Assembly: GCA_013140575.1 (NCBI GenBank)
Contig: JABFSN010000078.1
Location: 1 to 46,679 of the forward strand
Direction: 5' to 3'
DNA length: 46,679 bases
Source of the DNA: Phycisphaerales bacterium
GTDB lineage: Bacteria > Planctomycetota > Phycisphaerae > UBA1845
In this document: piece by piece, positions 33,082 through 42,319 of the stretch
How the letters are laid out: every line of letters begins with the position of its first letter
How positions within the stretch are numbered: the stretch's first letter is position 1
Made by a program: the position numbers and the translations under genes
The notes under the pieces: model-generated
Databases searched by the model: none
The model's input: only the letters and a program-made list of their open reading frames with translations
What the model was told of the DNA's origin: nothing

Positions 33082-34314
33082 TTACGCGATCCTACAACCG
33101 TCCTTGTTCCGGCCGCTCGCTTGAATCTCGTCCAGATCCTGCGGCCAAAGCATCTCGCGTTTGCCCTCGGGATTACGGAAGTTCATGCCCAGCGCGCAGC
33201 CAAAGCCGTAGCTGTTGTAGAGCGCGATGGCACGCTGGTGCTCCCTCGCGGTGCGGCAGCGCAGGATGGCGTAGTAGAGCATCATCTTGGCGGCGTTCTG
33301 ACCCGCCTCGGCCGGGGTCATCTCGGACCAATCTTTGGGTACACCGGCGGAGTAAATGACTTCGCCGACTTTCTCCATGAACCAAAACGTCATTCCGAAA
33401 GCGGCGGCGACCAGTGCCTCCTTGGACCAACGTAGTGTAACCCGCCATTCCGTCGGGCCGACCCGCTCCATTGAATCGGCTGGGGCCGGCGGGGCGGCAG
33501 CCTCCACGTGCAGAAACTTCCTGCCGTCCCTATGCTCAAAGCGGAATCGACGAGGCAAGGGCCAGCGGGCCGGCAGGATGCTGATCCGCACCGCCTGCCG
33601 ACTTCCTCCCCAGCCCATGGTGATCCGATCGGGGAAATAAGCGACCTCGCCAACGCGCAAGCCGCGCCGCGCACGGGCGAAATGCTTATCCAACTGGGAC
33701 CGCAGCCGATCCGGCTGGCAGAAATAGGACTTCACCTCGGCAACCCCCGCGACGACAATCGATCGATTCGACTTTGGTGAACGGCGCTCGGCCAGAATGT
33801 GCAGGTCGCCTCCCTTGGCGAAACCTGCCCCCCGCGACGCGGACGCCCAGACCGCGTCGCCAACGTAGAGCCGGGCTTCGCGCGGGACGCGTTTCTCACG
33901 TTGCATCTTTCGCAAAATGTGCAGGCAAGGTTCCACCGCAAGAATCTCCGTGATCGCGCCTTTGAAGCAGTTGACCATGTGGCTGTAAATGAAGGCGATC
34001 ACCGAAGTAGTCTCGTCGTCGGTCAACCGTTTGCTCCGCAGCGCGGCCGGAATGTCGCCGGCATCTTCGTACGGACCGTCACTCAGGAAACGCAGGAACA
34101 ACGGAGCGCGGCCGTCCTCGTGAATGCGACCGATGGCAGCCGCAAGCGCATGGCGGAAGATGGCCAGTGCGGAACGGCCGTCATGGAAGGTTGCTCCGTG
34201 CTTCAGCCCTGCGCGCAGCGCCGCATGAACGTCCTGCGCCAGTGCGTCCTCGAGCAAATCGAATCCGACCGTCTTGGCAAGAGCAGGCCCGATGGTGCCG
34301 GTTATCGCACTCAT
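33082..34314 (-). CDS. Hypothetical protein with possible PD-(D/E)XK nuclease fold
   Basis: The 410-aa protein begins MSAITGTIGPALAKTVGFDL behind AGGGAG. The middle region reads RLYVGDAVWASASRGAGFAKGGDLHILAER...IVVAGVAEVKSYFCQPDRLRSQLDKHFARAR. The acidic residue in GGDL, a hydrophobic strand and E-V-K (AEVKSY) fit the D...ExK core of PD-(D/E)XK nucleases, and the following Gln/Arg helix is also common there. The ends are unfamiliar. It is a lone gene between the phage-like remnant and a small hypothetical gene. A DNA-cleaving or restriction-like role is inferred and would need structural support. Confidence 0.6.
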   Translation of the reverse strand: MSAITGTIGPALAKTVGFDLLEDALAQDVHAALRAGLKHGATFHDGRSALAIFRHALAAAIGRIHEDGRAPLFLRFLSDGPYEDAGDIPAALRSKRLTDDETTSVIAFIYSHMVNCFKGAITEILAVEPCLHILRKMQREKRVPREARLYVGDAVWASASRGAGFAKGGDLHILAERRSPKSNRSIVVAGVAEVKSYFCQPDRLRSQLDKHFARARRGLRVGEVAYFPDRITMGWGGSRQAVRISILPARWPLPRRFRFEHRDGRKFLHVEAAAPPAPADSMERVGPTEWRVTLRWSKEALVAAAFGMTFWFMEKVGEVIYSAGVPKDWSEMTPAEAGQNAAKMMLYYAILRCRTAREHQRAIALYNSYGFGCALGMNFRNPEGKREMLWPQDLDEIQASGRNKDGCRIA

Positions 34315-34454
34315 GTTCTCCCTTCACAACCTGTTGAACGTGGCGCTTCGCCGTTTAATCCGTGCCACCATGCTCCAACGGCACGATTGAGTCGATCGGA
34401 TCCGAATTCTCGCGCAGACCAGATTGGTTGTCCATTGATTACACGCGTGGTTGA

Positions 34455-35048
34455 TTGAAATTGTTGAACGGAATCGCAGTCTCTCAGCCGCGGAAACAGC
34501 AACGAACAATCTCCGTGGCGTTGGGCGGGACTTGCTTCAATGGGTCCGCAGCGGATCACCCGCGGCAACATCTAATCGCCGCCGCCGGGCCGAACCGCCT
34601 CCACCGGCCCAACGCCGACGGCCTCGCCGTCGACGCGACCGCGTCCGCCGAGGTACACCGGCCGCTGCGCAGACCGATCTGCGGCCTGACGGGCGAGGAG
34701 ATTCGCTTCTTCACCGACGGCTACGCCTGCCCGATCGGCAAGTTCACCGTGAAGCTGCAGACCTACAACCGTCGCGCGACCAACGTCACGGTTCGGCCGC
34801 CCGTCCCGACTGCGGGTGGCACCGACGCGCCGCCCGCTCCGGTTCCGCGCGACGATTGGCCGCTCTGGGCCAAGACGATCGCCCGCCTCGCGACCCCCAA
34901 GGACCGCGGCGTCAACGACACCATCGCCCGCACCATCCGCCCCGTCGGCGGCGACGCTTTCGAGAATTGGTTCCTCGCCCTCACTGGCCACCCCTGCAAC
35001 GGCGATGGCCAGCCGGAGCGGTTCAACGCCTCAAACTTCTTTAATTGA
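34455..35048 (+). CDS. Hypothetical protein, C-terminal half of a known planctomycete type
   Basis: The frame is open from TTG at 34455 (no ATG with a ribosome site is clear), giving up to 197 aa. Only the second half looks real: RRPICGLTGEEIRFFTDGYACPIGKFTV, then DDWPLWAKTIARLATPKDRGVNDTIARTI, RPVGGDAFENWFLALTGHPC and NASNFFN. Segments like WPLWAxxxAxLxxxxDRGVxDTxxRxIxxxGG occur in small proteins that I recall from planctomycete mobile elements. The first 90 residues have a low-complexity, Arg/Ala/Pro-rich composition, so the true start may be internal, or the 5' end may be decayed. Confidence 0.5.
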   Translation: MKLLNGIAVSQPRKQQRTISVALGGTCFNGSAADHPRQHLIAAAGPNRLHRPNADGLAVDATASAEVHRPLRRPICGLTGEEIRFFTDGYACPIGKFTVKLQTYNRRATNVTVRPPVPTAGGTDAPPAPVPRDDWPLWAKTIARLATPKDRGVNDTIARTIRPVGGDAFENWFLALTGHPCNGDGQPERFNASNFFN

Positions 35049-35427
35049 CTTGGCTCGGCTACCGGATGATCGCGTAATCCGCTCAACGCGAGGAGCAATC
35101 ACGACGCTGTAAGTGCCTTGATATAAACAGCTTACGTCGGTGACTTACGTCGATAACGGGTGTGCGAAGTGGCGGACATCGCGTTTACACTGAAGATTCC
35201 GTTTTTTTCTGGACTGATTCGTCAACGGTGGCTATTCTGCGCGACTCGCCTTCCTGTCGAACGGATATGCAACTGAGACCGGTCGGGAGCTCACCGACCC
35301 GTCGCGGACCAGCACACAGGGTCTTCCTGACTGTCGGCACGATGTGCCACGGTTTTCAGAGTCGCACGGCTGACGGATCGGCCTTGATCCCCGCGCACGG
35401 ACGGCGCCTTGGCGCAGGGGCCCGATT
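35049..35427. other. Gene-free stretch upstream of the sigma54-type activator
   Basis: No gene is supported. A GTCGGCACGATGTGCC patch at about 35334 looks like a -24/-12 promoter at first, but the spacing between GG and GC is two bases too short. The left part (about 35100-35215) is AT-richer than its surroundings and may hold the activator's promoter. Confidence 0.4.
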
Positions 35428-36876
35428 GTGTCGTGTGGTTACCTTTTGACCGCGGACCCGCAGACGGCGGAACTCACGGCGAGCGTCGTGCGGGCGTTGG
35501 AGCGATTGGGCGCGACTGTCGAGCGCGATCCGGGCGTCCATCCAAGCGGCTTTCCGTGCGTGATCGTCAGCACACCGAGCCGCGCGCTGACGATGTGCAT
35601 GCGAGCCCGCAGTCGAACGGCGGGACGCCGCCTGGTGGTGGTCGGTGGTGCGGACTGGCAACGCCTAGACCTGGAGACCACCACGGAGTTGCTTCGGGCG
35701 GGCGCCGACGAGGTGCTGCCCTGGGACGACGGTCCCGGCGCGGAAGCGGCCGCGTCGCTGCTCGATCGCTGGAGTCAGATTGAGACCGAGCTTCACCACC
35801 CGCGCGTGCTGAAGAGGCTCGTGGGCCGCAGCCCGGCCTGGCAACGATCGCTCCGCGAGGTCGTGGAGGCGGCGTTGTACAGCCAGGATTCGGTGCTGTT
35901 AACCGGCGAGACTGGAACGGGCAAGGAGCTCCTGGCGCAACTGTTGCACACCTTGGATCCGCGCAAGCCGAAGCGCGACCTGATCGTCGTCGATTGCACC
36001 ACGCTCTCCCGGGAGCTGTCGGGAAGCGAGTTGTTCGGACACGAGCGCGGGGCGTTCACCGGAGCGTTGTCCAGCCGGGACGGCGCCGTGGGGCTTGCCG
36101 ACGGGGGAACTCTGTTCCTCGACGAGATTGGCGAACTGCCGCCGGAGCTTCAATCGCGGCTCCTGCGCGTGCTTCAGGAGAAGGCCTACAAGCGCGTGGG
36201 CGACGATTCGTGGCGACGATCGGACTTTCGTCTGGTCTGTGCCACCAATCGAGACCTGGCCGCCGAGGTTGGCGCCGGCCGTTTTCGTCGTGATCTCTAT
36301 CATCGCGTCGCAGGGGTCACCTGCCATGCGCCGCCTCTTCGTGATCGGCAGGAGGACATTCAACCTCTTGCCGAACACTTCGTCGCGGAAGCGTGCCACG
36401 ATCGTTCTGGTACGCGAATCTCGGAAGCCCTCCTCTCCTACCTTCGGGCGCGCGACTATCCCGGCAACGTGCGCCAACTCCGGCAGTTGGCCGGCGCGCT
36501 CGTGCGGCGACACGTGGGCCGCGGTCCCTTCACGCTCGGAGACCTTCCCCATGACGAACTCGAACAGTTGATCGCGGCTCCGGTGGTGGGGGCGTGGCGC
36601 AACGGTCTCATGGAATCGATGGTTCGAGCCGCCTTGGCCGACCACGCACGTTTGCAGGATATCGGTCGTGCCGCCGAGGACGCCGCCATACGGATGGCCA
36701 TTCAGGAGAGCGGCTCGGTTCGTGCGGCCGCGGCGAAGCTGCAGGTTTCGGAACGGACGATTCAACTCCGGCGGGCGGGGGCGAGAGTTGATGTTGATAA
36801 CGAATCGGCCGATTCGACGGTTGAGGTCGCGGCGCCGGTGGGCGCGCCGGGGAACGGCCGCACACTACCCAATTAA
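35428..36876 (+). CDS. Sigma54-dependent activator (NtrC family)
   Basis: The 482-aa protein from GTG at 35428 begins (M)SCGYLLTADPQTAELTASVV. Residues 1-110 look like a receiver domain without the phosphorylated Asp (CVIVSTPSRAL where V-V-D would be). The AAA+ sigma54 domain follows: Walker A LLTGETGTGKELLA near residue 160, GSELFGHERGAFTGALSS with the GAFTGA loop intact near 208, Walker B GGTLFLDEIGELPPELQ, and DYPGNVRQLRQLAGAL. The C-terminus has a Fis-like HTH (AIRMAIQESGSVRAAAAKLQVSERTIQLRR). It should open promoters with RpoN. No sensor kinase is adjacent. The last four bases overlap the convergent amidohydrolase gene. Confidence 0.9.
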   Translation: MSCGYLLTADPQTAELTASVVRALERLGATVERDPGVHPSGFPCVIVSTPSRALTMCMRARSRTAGRRLVVVGGADWQRLDLETTTELLRAGADEVLPWDDGPGAEAAASLLDRWSQIETELHHPRVLKRLVGRSPAWQRSLREVVEAALYSQDSVLLTGETGTGKELLAQLLHTLDPRKPKRDLIVVDCTTLSRELSGSELFGHERGAFTGALSSRDGAVGLADGGTLFLDEIGELPPELQSRLLRVLQEKAYKRVGDDSWRRSDFRLVCATNRDLAAEVGAGRFRRDLYHRVAGVTCHAPPLRDRQEDIQPLAEHFVAEACHDRSGTRISEALLSYLRARDYPGNVRQLRQLAGALVRRHVGRGPFTLGDLPHDELEQLIAAPVVGAWRNGLMESMVRAALADHARLQDIGRAAEDAAIRMAIQESGSVRAAAAKLQVSERTIQLRRAGARVDVDNESADSTVEVAAPVGAPGNGRTLPN

Positions 36877-37733
36877 CGCGCGGTCACGGATTGCAGAGTG
36901 GATCGCGGTTGGTTCCACGGGCCCGCGCGAACGCGCCGAATTCGTTCCCGCGGCGGCGGCTGGTGAGGGTGCGGCGCGGTCCCGGCGGGCAGGCGAAAGA
37001 GGCGGGCGGCGTTTTCGTACTCGATCAGCCGGCGCGCGGCCGGCGATATTCTCAGTGCCCGCACCTTGGCCAGTTCGACGCCGGCATGCAACCACGGACC
37101 GTCGGAACCGAACAGCACCTTGTGGGGCCCGGCGCGATCGACGGCCTCTGCCAGGAGATCAAAGCGGCGCACGGCCGATGTGTCCGTGAATACGTTTCGA
37201 TGGCTGGCGAGAATGTCGATGAAATTGCGTTGCGCCCGCCATTCGTCGGCGAAGCTGCCGAGGTGCGGAATGATAAACGGGACAGTTGGGTATTGCGGGG
37301 CAAAGAGCGAGACGGATTCGACTTCGCCCATGACGTCGTAAAGGACCGGAAGCCCGTGGCGCTGGGCCGAATCGCAGATTTCACGCGTGATGCGACCGTC
37401 GTAACGGTGGCATTTGATGCCCCGAAAGCCATGCACGGTCGCCGCCCGATGGACCATCGCGTCGATGCGCCCGCGGTCGCGCATGGCGTGAACGAACGCC
37501 AGTCCGGAGAGCCGCGCGGGATCGGAGGCCACGATTCCCGCGACGGCCTCGTTTGCCCGGGCGTAGTCGAAATGAAACGCCGCGAAGACGATGGTATGGG
37601 TGATCCCGGCGTCGCGGGCGCGGCGCAGATGTTCCGACACCGGGGCATCCGTGTCCCACGGGCCGGTGAACCCCTCGCCGGGGCCCGCGTGACAGTGGCA
37701 GTCAATGACAGGCAGTGGCATCGACGGATTCAT
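36873..37733 (-). CDS. Amidohydrolase 2-family metal-dependent hydrolase
   Basis: The 286-aa protein begins MNPSMPLPVIDCHCHAGPGEG, with the HxH metal-binding motif of TIM-barrel amidohydrolases (DCHCHAG). Further pieces fit: TIVFAAFHFDY, GFRGIKCHRYDGRIT (the second metal-side residue), LPVLYDVMGE, IIPHLGSFADEWRAQRNFIDI, NVFTDTSAVRRFDLL, and KVLFGSDGPWLHAGVELAKV with the conserved Asp. These enzymes act as decarboxylases or hydrolases on aromatic or cyclic substrates. The basic tail after residue 250 is not family-like. The gene overlaps the sigma54 activator at the 3' end and is read in the opposite direction. Confidence 0.85.
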   Translation of the reverse strand: MNPSMPLPVIDCHCHAGPGEGFTGPWDTDAPVSEHLRRARDAGITHTIVFAAFHFDYARANEAVAGIVASDPARLSGLAFVHAMRDRGRIDAMVHRAATVHGFRGIKCHRYDGRITREICDSAQRHGLPVLYDVMGEVESVSLFAPQYPTVPFIIPHLGSFADEWRAQRNFIDILASHRNVFTDTSAVRRFDLLAEAVDRAGPHKVLFGSDGPWLHAGVELAKVRALRISPAARRLIEYENAARLFRLPAGTAPHPHQPPPRERIRRVRAGPWNQPRSTLQSVTAR

Positions 37734-37883
37734 CGTTCGAGCCTCGCGGGTCGAACCGGCGACAGGCGAGTGGTGGCAGCCGGTTCGAGCTTGTCCGCCG
37801 ACGGCTCAGCCGGTCCGTCGCATTGCACCGCCGTCGGAAGCGCATCCCAGTAGGCTCCATGATTGGCGTCCCATCTCCGGCGT

Positions 37884-37906
37884 CACGGGCAGGATGCCCG
37901 TGCCAC
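37884..37906. repeat. Short hairpin repeat (8-bp stem, GGA loop, CCAC flank)
   Basis: CACGGGCA, GGA, TGCCCGTG, then CCAC: a perfect copy of the elements found at 7174-7276, in the spacer between the amidohydrolase and the surface-protein cluster. Confidence 0.75.
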
Positions 37907-37981
37907 GGTGCCTATCGGGATAGACTCCACACCAACTCACGCAAGGCATACGGTTATGGAGCGCCCGCCCCACGTAGGCCG

Positions 37982-38995
37982 CTAGTACCCGGCCGCCCAT
38001 TCATTTGCCGGGTCCTGGGCCGCATCCGGATCACCATCGCCGAATCCGTCCCCGGCGTCGGGCTCGGCCTGGCCGCTCCCGTCGTCATCACCGTCGAAGT
38101 CCGGCGGAACCGCATCGTCCGCGGCCGGCTGCGACGGGAAGGGCGTGGTCGCTCCATCCGGGGCCGCCGAGGTTCCACCGGGCGCGCCCGACGACGCGTC
38201 CGCCGCGGCCGATGGTGGTGTCGATGGACTCGCAGGTTTGAGCGCATCTTGCATCCGAGACAGATCCGCAGGCGCGATGACACCGGTTACCGGCAGCCCG
38301 TTGAGCAGTTGCCAGCGGGCGAGCGCGCCGATGAACGTCGGACTTCCGGGCGGACACATCGGGCAACCGATGATGCGGGCAATGCGCGAGGTGTTGGGCG
38401 CCCATCGGAAGCGCATTCCGGAACGCCGGTTGAGCCATCGGATTCGGGCCAGCCGTCGAGCCGCGGCCCGCTGTCGGGCTTGCATGACGCGCCAACGCCA
38501 GTGGATCGGGTTTGGTCGGCCGCCCGCCCCGTAACGACCAACCGGCGGAGCGCCGACGGGGCGACGGTGGATCGGGCGACCGTAGGCGGTGCGGCCGTAG
38601 ACCGGACGGTTGTAGACCGTGCGTCCGTAGGCCGGTTGTCTGTAGACCGGACGTCGGAACACCGGACGTCCATAGGCTGGGGGGCGGTGGACGGTGCGGC
38701 CGTAGACCGGCGGACGGTAGACCGGGCGGCGGTAGATTGTTCGACGGAAACCACCGGGGGCGGGGCGGACATAACCCCGTCGAACTTCGGATTCCGGAAA
38801 CTCCTCCGCGAACTCCGAGTCGTTGGCGACGGAATTCCACATGTCGCCGGCGTCCATTCCGCCGGGCGGCATCTGCGGCGCACACCGACATTGACGCCGG
38901 CACCGACAAGCGCCGGGCGAAGGGCACCGGCATGCCGTCGAGCAACCGCACGCACCGACCTGACCCGTTTGGAAGTACGACATCGAGGCTGTCAT
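37982..38995 (-). CDS. Cys-rich N-terminus plus RPVYGR-type repeat protein
   Basis: The 337-aa protein begins MTASMSYFQTGQVGACGCST (ATG at 38995 after GGAG). A Cys-rich part follows (ACRCPSPGACRCRRQCRCAPQ). Residues about 80-145 are a tandem series of five-residue units such as RRPVYRPPVYGRTVHRPPAY and GRPVFRRPVYRQPAYGRTVY, strongly basic and Tyr/Pro-rich. A segment (PTFIGALARWQLLNGLPVTGVI) resembles a peptidoglycan-binding-1-like helix. The C-terminus is an acidic Asp/Gly/Pro tail. It is the last gene of four minus-strand genes. I see no classical signal peptide. A structural or surface role is inferred. Confidence 0.7.
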   Translation of the reverse strand: MTASMSYFQTGQVGACGCSTACRCPSPGACRCRRQCRCAPQMPPGGMDAGDMWNSVANDSEFAEEFPESEVRRGYVRPAPGGFRRTIYRRPVYRPPVYGRTVHRPPAYGRPVFRRPVYRQPAYGRTVYNRPVYGRTAYGRPIHRRPVGAPPVGRYGAGGRPNPIHWRWRVMQARQRAAARRLARIRWLNRRSGMRFRWAPNTSRIARIIGCPMCPPGSPTFIGALARWQLLNGLPVTGVIAPADLSRMQDALKPASPSTPPSAAADASSGAPGGTSAAPDGATTPFPSQPAADDAVPPDFDGDDDGSGQAEPDAGDGFGDGDPDAAQDPANEWAAGY

Positions 38996-39250
38996 GGCAT
39001 TCTCCACGGCGCCGCTACGGCGAAACGCCGGCGGCGCGAGCTCTGTTTGGATCGAAAAGGCGTATCGTGTCGATTCACCCTGAACTTCGAGCGGATCCGT
39101 CGGGGAGAACCCCGTTGCACCGCTTCGAAGACCGCTCCCTCACGCTTCCGGCTCCCTCCCGTTCAGGCTCCCGCATTGGTCGCCTTCACCCGTCAGGGCT
39201 CGGAAAGAGCCGGACTCCGGCTCGAGGCTTCGGGTGCGATCGAGCACCGG

Positions 39251-40894
39251 TTATGCGCTCATGGCGCCCATCTGGGCGGCCCGGCGACGCCGGATCAGGT
39301 CCGACGGCTGCGCCGCCAGCATTCCCGGCGGTTGAATACGTACGTCGTCAATGGTCAGGTCGACGCCGGTCACGATTCGATAACTGTGCACGTAGCTTTC
39401 GATTTCCGGCCGCCAGAACGTGAGCCACAGGGCCGCGAGCAGGGAGTTATTGACCTGGCTCCACGGAAGGTAGCGGATGGTAAGGAGCAGCTTCTCGCCG
39501 TAGTCGGCCAGATCGCGATAGTGACGAATGGTCGTGTCGTTCCACCCCATCGTGTTCCGCAGCGTCTCCATGTGCGGCATCCAGGCCTCGGGATAGGGCA
39601 CGCCCGGACGGCCGCCGAGGAACTCGCGCATCTCCGGTCGGGCGAGCAGCCACTGTTGGACGAGCATTTCGGCCCGGGCGGTGCTGGGCAGGTCGCCGAA
39701 TTGATTGTGGGCGCCCTCGGCCAGCGTGAGGTGGAGATCGCGAATCGCGTTGAGGATGGGGAACGCGTTGGCGTTCATGGTGGTGTTCATCGCGGTCCGG
39801 TAGTAGCGATCCGCCAGTTGCAGGAGGCGGTGGAAAGCCTCGACGAAACTCGAGCGCGAATCGGCCGGCACGAGCGGCGGAACGGCCCGGCCGTCGAGCT
39901 TCAGCCCGTAATGATGATCGTATTCGTAGGCCCGGCGGACGACGGTCAGACGATCCTGTTCTCGCTGGATGTAGCCCCAGAAGATGTTGTTGAGCGGACG
40001 CAGTGGCGACAGGTCGCAGCGGGTCAGCGGATCGGGTCCGACGGGGCGGCGGTTCTGAAAGCGCAGGCTGAGGGCGTTTAATCCCTGAACCAACATGCCC
40101 TGCTCAATCCAGTAGGACCAGATGAGCTCCAGCATCGGCGGGCAGCGCAGCTTGGAACGGAGAATTCCGGTGCAGTTGCCGGATCCGAGGCCGTATTCCT
40201 TGATGGGAACGTCCTGCTGATTCCCGCGAAGTTGCTGCATGAACGTGAGGACTTGGTCGAGATCCTCGGACCCAGCGCTCACTCCCCCGCGAGCACGTTT
40301 TATCGCTTCTGCGTCACCCGACATTGTGCAGCAAGTTCCCGCGTTTGATTGTGGTGGATCGAACAGCCGGTCCACGAGCGCTCGCAGGAGACACAAGTCG
40401 ACCGATTGCGGGCTGAAACGCCGCTCAATCTCCGCTCTGCTGCACTCCGTCATCAAGAGTGGGCTGTACGACACCGCAGCGGCCGTGGACTCGAAGGAAG
40501 GTTCTGGACGAGAAGCCCGCTCCAGATCCTCTTTCACAAGGAACTCCCGCCTCGGCTTTCGTTTCGCCGGGCCGTTGCAGCAATCTTCCAGCAACGCCGC
40601 TTGACAGGCGACGAAAATATCGGCGGCCTCGCGGATCTGCTCGTATGCAATCGAGCCGCGGAATTGAAAGTGATCCGCACCGAGCTCGCTTTTCACATGG
40701 TCGCGTCCGTCTTGGAGGCGTGGCGAGAGTGCGGAAGCGTCATCAGTGCAGAAAATGGACGTGATGAAATTCGAGAAATGCGGATACGCCAGCGAGTTCG
40801 TGGCCGCACGGACGGCCTCGAAGAAGACCGTGAAGGCGTCGGAATCGGGCGGCGGCACCGGCGGTTGCAGTTGAACGGTAGTAACGGTTGCCAT
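39251..40894 (-). CDS. Conserved hypothetical protein, 547 aa
   Basis: It begins MATVTTVQLQPPVPPPDSDAF. It has a conserved central region: LRPLNNIFWGYIQREQDRLTVVRRAYEYDHHYGLKLDGRAVPPL, then LADRYYRT and ILNAIRDLHLTLAEGAHNQFGDLPSTARAEMLVQQWLLARPEM, then YRDLADYGEKLLLTIRYLPW and EIESYVHSYRIVTGVDLTIDDVRIQPPG. I recall sequences like the IFWGYIQ...EYDHHYGL and AHNQFGDLPxTARxEML motifs in uncharacterised proteins of cyanobacteria and other bacteria. No enzyme motif is apparent. It is encoded 51 bases downstream of the metallopeptidase candidate in the same direction. The product looks soluble. Confidence 0.75.
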   Translation of the reverse strand: MATVTTVQLQPPVPPPDSDAFTVFFEAVRAATNSLAYPHFSNFITSIFCTDDASALSPRLQDGRDHVKSELGADHFQFRGSIAYEQIREAADIFVACQAALLEDCCNGPAKRKPRREFLVKEDLERASRPEPSFESTAAAVSYSPLLMTECSRAEIERRFSPQSVDLCLLRALVDRLFDPPQSNAGTCCTMSGDAEAIKRARGGVSAGSEDLDQVLTFMQQLRGNQQDVPIKEYGLGSGNCTGILRSKLRCPPMLELIWSYWIEQGMLVQGLNALSLRFQNRRPVGPDPLTRCDLSPLRPLNNIFWGYIQREQDRLTVVRRAYEYDHHYGLKLDGRAVPPLVPADSRSSFVEAFHRLLQLADRYYRTAMNTTMNANAFPILNAIRDLHLTLAEGAHNQFGDLPSTARAEMLVQQWLLARPEMREFLGGRPGVPYPEAWMPHMETLRNTMGWNDTTIRHYRDLADYGEKLLLTIRYLPWSQVNNSLLAALWLTFWRPEIESYVHSYRIVTGVDLTIDDVRIQPPGMLAAQPSDLIRRRRAAQMGAMSA

Positions 40895-40945
40895 GAAATC
40901 TTCCCTTCTCTCTATGACTTCGCGCGCACCCTCCGAAGACCGGCC

Positions 40946-42256
40946 TTAACCGGCCAGGGCGAACGGGCGCGGCTCGTGTTGCATCCCTCGAACATGCGAC
41001 GCCCGCACGGTGTCGCGTAATGCCCAGTAGCGGAGCAGGCGGCGGAGCAGGCCGGCTTCGGCGGACGCGCCGACCACGCCGTCGCATCGCGCCTGCCCGA
41101 CCACGGCGAGGGCTACGGTCGGCGCCAACCGCGCAAAGACGTCGTCGCCCCGACGATGGGCGGTCCACAGCCGTCTCAGTTGCGCCGGCGAACGATCGGA
41201 CAACGGAAACGCATCGCCCAGCCGGGCGCCGCCCAATCGAAGCGGCCGAAAGTCCAGAATGCGGCGGACGAACGCCGGCAGCGTCGCGTCCAGCTCCCGC
41301 AAGAGCGGGGCGTGGGCCACGCGATTCGAATCCAGCGGATAAAAGGATTCCCAGATCGCCGCGAGGCGGTCCCACTGCGGATCGGGGAACATCGCCTTTC
41401 CAAACGCGGCGCTGAGCTTCACCCGAATCCAGGGCGTCGGGTGGGGATCATCGAGGATCAGCCGCGTGACGAAGGGGGCCGGGAGGCTGACCACGCCCAT
41501 CAACCCCATCGTGGCCGCGACGCCGATGCGGGCCACGCTCCAGAAGTCCGCGATGATCTCGGAAATCCAACGCTGGAAGCACAACCAGGCGTCGCGGGAT
41601 CGCCCCGCCTGCGCCGCGGTCTTTCCGAGCGCTGCGTGCAGCGGGCCCACCAGATCGAGCAGTTCGGCCCCCTGGTGACCCACCTCGTGGACCAGTGAGC
41701 CCGCGATGGCCGTGCCGATCATCCGCTCGCGGGGCACGCGGATGATGGCCACGGGCGAAACTCCACCGCCCGGCAGACGCGTGCGAATGCGACGAATGGC
41801 CGCCCCCGCGCCGCGATCCAGGTGGCAGATCAGGGGCGGAACGTCGAGCGGATTGCCGGGCAGCGCGAGCGCGTCGGCCGCGGCGGCATCCAGCCCGGCG
41901 ATCAAGTCGCCGTAGCCGTGCTGGCTGCGTTCGGCGAGTGCATCGGCGAAGACGTCGAACTGGGTGATGACGGATAAGAATCGCAACCGAATGGAGGTGA
42001 AACGCCGTTGAGCTTCGGCGGGCGACGCCTGAACTCCGGCGGGCGAACTCAACCACCGTAGAAACCCGTGCACCGCGGCGCGAAGCGATCGGCGTCCGCG
42101 CGACAGCAGGGTCTCGATGGCGGTTTGCGCCGCGATGGTCGGGGCCGCGGCAACCACCATCGGAAGCGTCAGGGCGAACGGCCGCATCTCCCGAAGCCGT
42201 TCCAGCAACGCCCGTGCTTCGCACTCGAGCAATCGCACGGCGTAGGCACGGAGCAT
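40946..42256 (-). CDS. Putative zinc metallopeptidase (HEVGH)
   Basis: The 436-aa protein begins MLRAYAVRLLECEARALLER behind AAGGAA. It holds a metalloprotease-type site: GTAIAGSLVHEVGHQGAELLDLVG near residue 190, the HExxH motif of zincins, and SEIIADFWSVARIG about 45 residues later, whose Glu could be the third ligand. The N-terminal region (LALTLPMVVAAAPTIAAQTAIETLLSRGRRSL) and C-terminal region are helical. It lies between the hypothetical 547-aa gene and the Gly-rich gene, suggesting that it processes or anchors a cluster product. No signal peptide is visible. The metallopeptidase assignment is motif-based only. Confidence 0.65.
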   Translation of the reverse strand: MLRAYAVRLLECEARALLERLREMRPFALTLPMVVAAAPTIAAQTAIETLLSRGRRSLRAAVHGFLRWLSSPAGVQASPAEAQRRFTSIRLRFLSVITQFDVFADALAERSQHGYGDLIAGLDAAAADALALPGNPLDVPPLICHLDRGAGAAIRRIRTRLPGGGVSPVAIIRVPRERMIGTAIAGSLVHEVGHQGAELLDLVGPLHAALGKTAAQAGRSRDAWLCFQRWISEIIADFWSVARIGVAATMGLMGVVSLPAPFVTRLILDDPHPTPWIRVKLSAAFGKAMFPDPQWDRLAAIWESFYPLDSNRVAHAPLLRELDATLPAFVRRILDFRPLRLGGARLGDAFPLSDRSPAQLRRLWTAHRRGDDVFARLAPTVALAVVGQARCDGVVGASAEAGLLRRLLRYWALRDTVRASHVRGMQHEPRPFALAG

Positions 42257-42319
42257 GGCGGGTTTCCTTCCACACGCAGAAACGCCGACCGGAACGCCCG
42301 ATCGGAAACGACGTACGGG

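Noticed and set aside
10969-34454. A second copy of the tRNA-Asn 3' end as an island border (attR)
   Set aside because: I looked for the CCTACTCGGGGAG end downstream and saw only a 9-base ACTCGGGGA at about 15110, which could be chance.
37715-40081. 788-codon plus-strand frame across the amidohydrolase-surface cluster spacer and two minus-strand genes
   Set aside because: Composition-driven antisense frame, Arg-rich and without domains.
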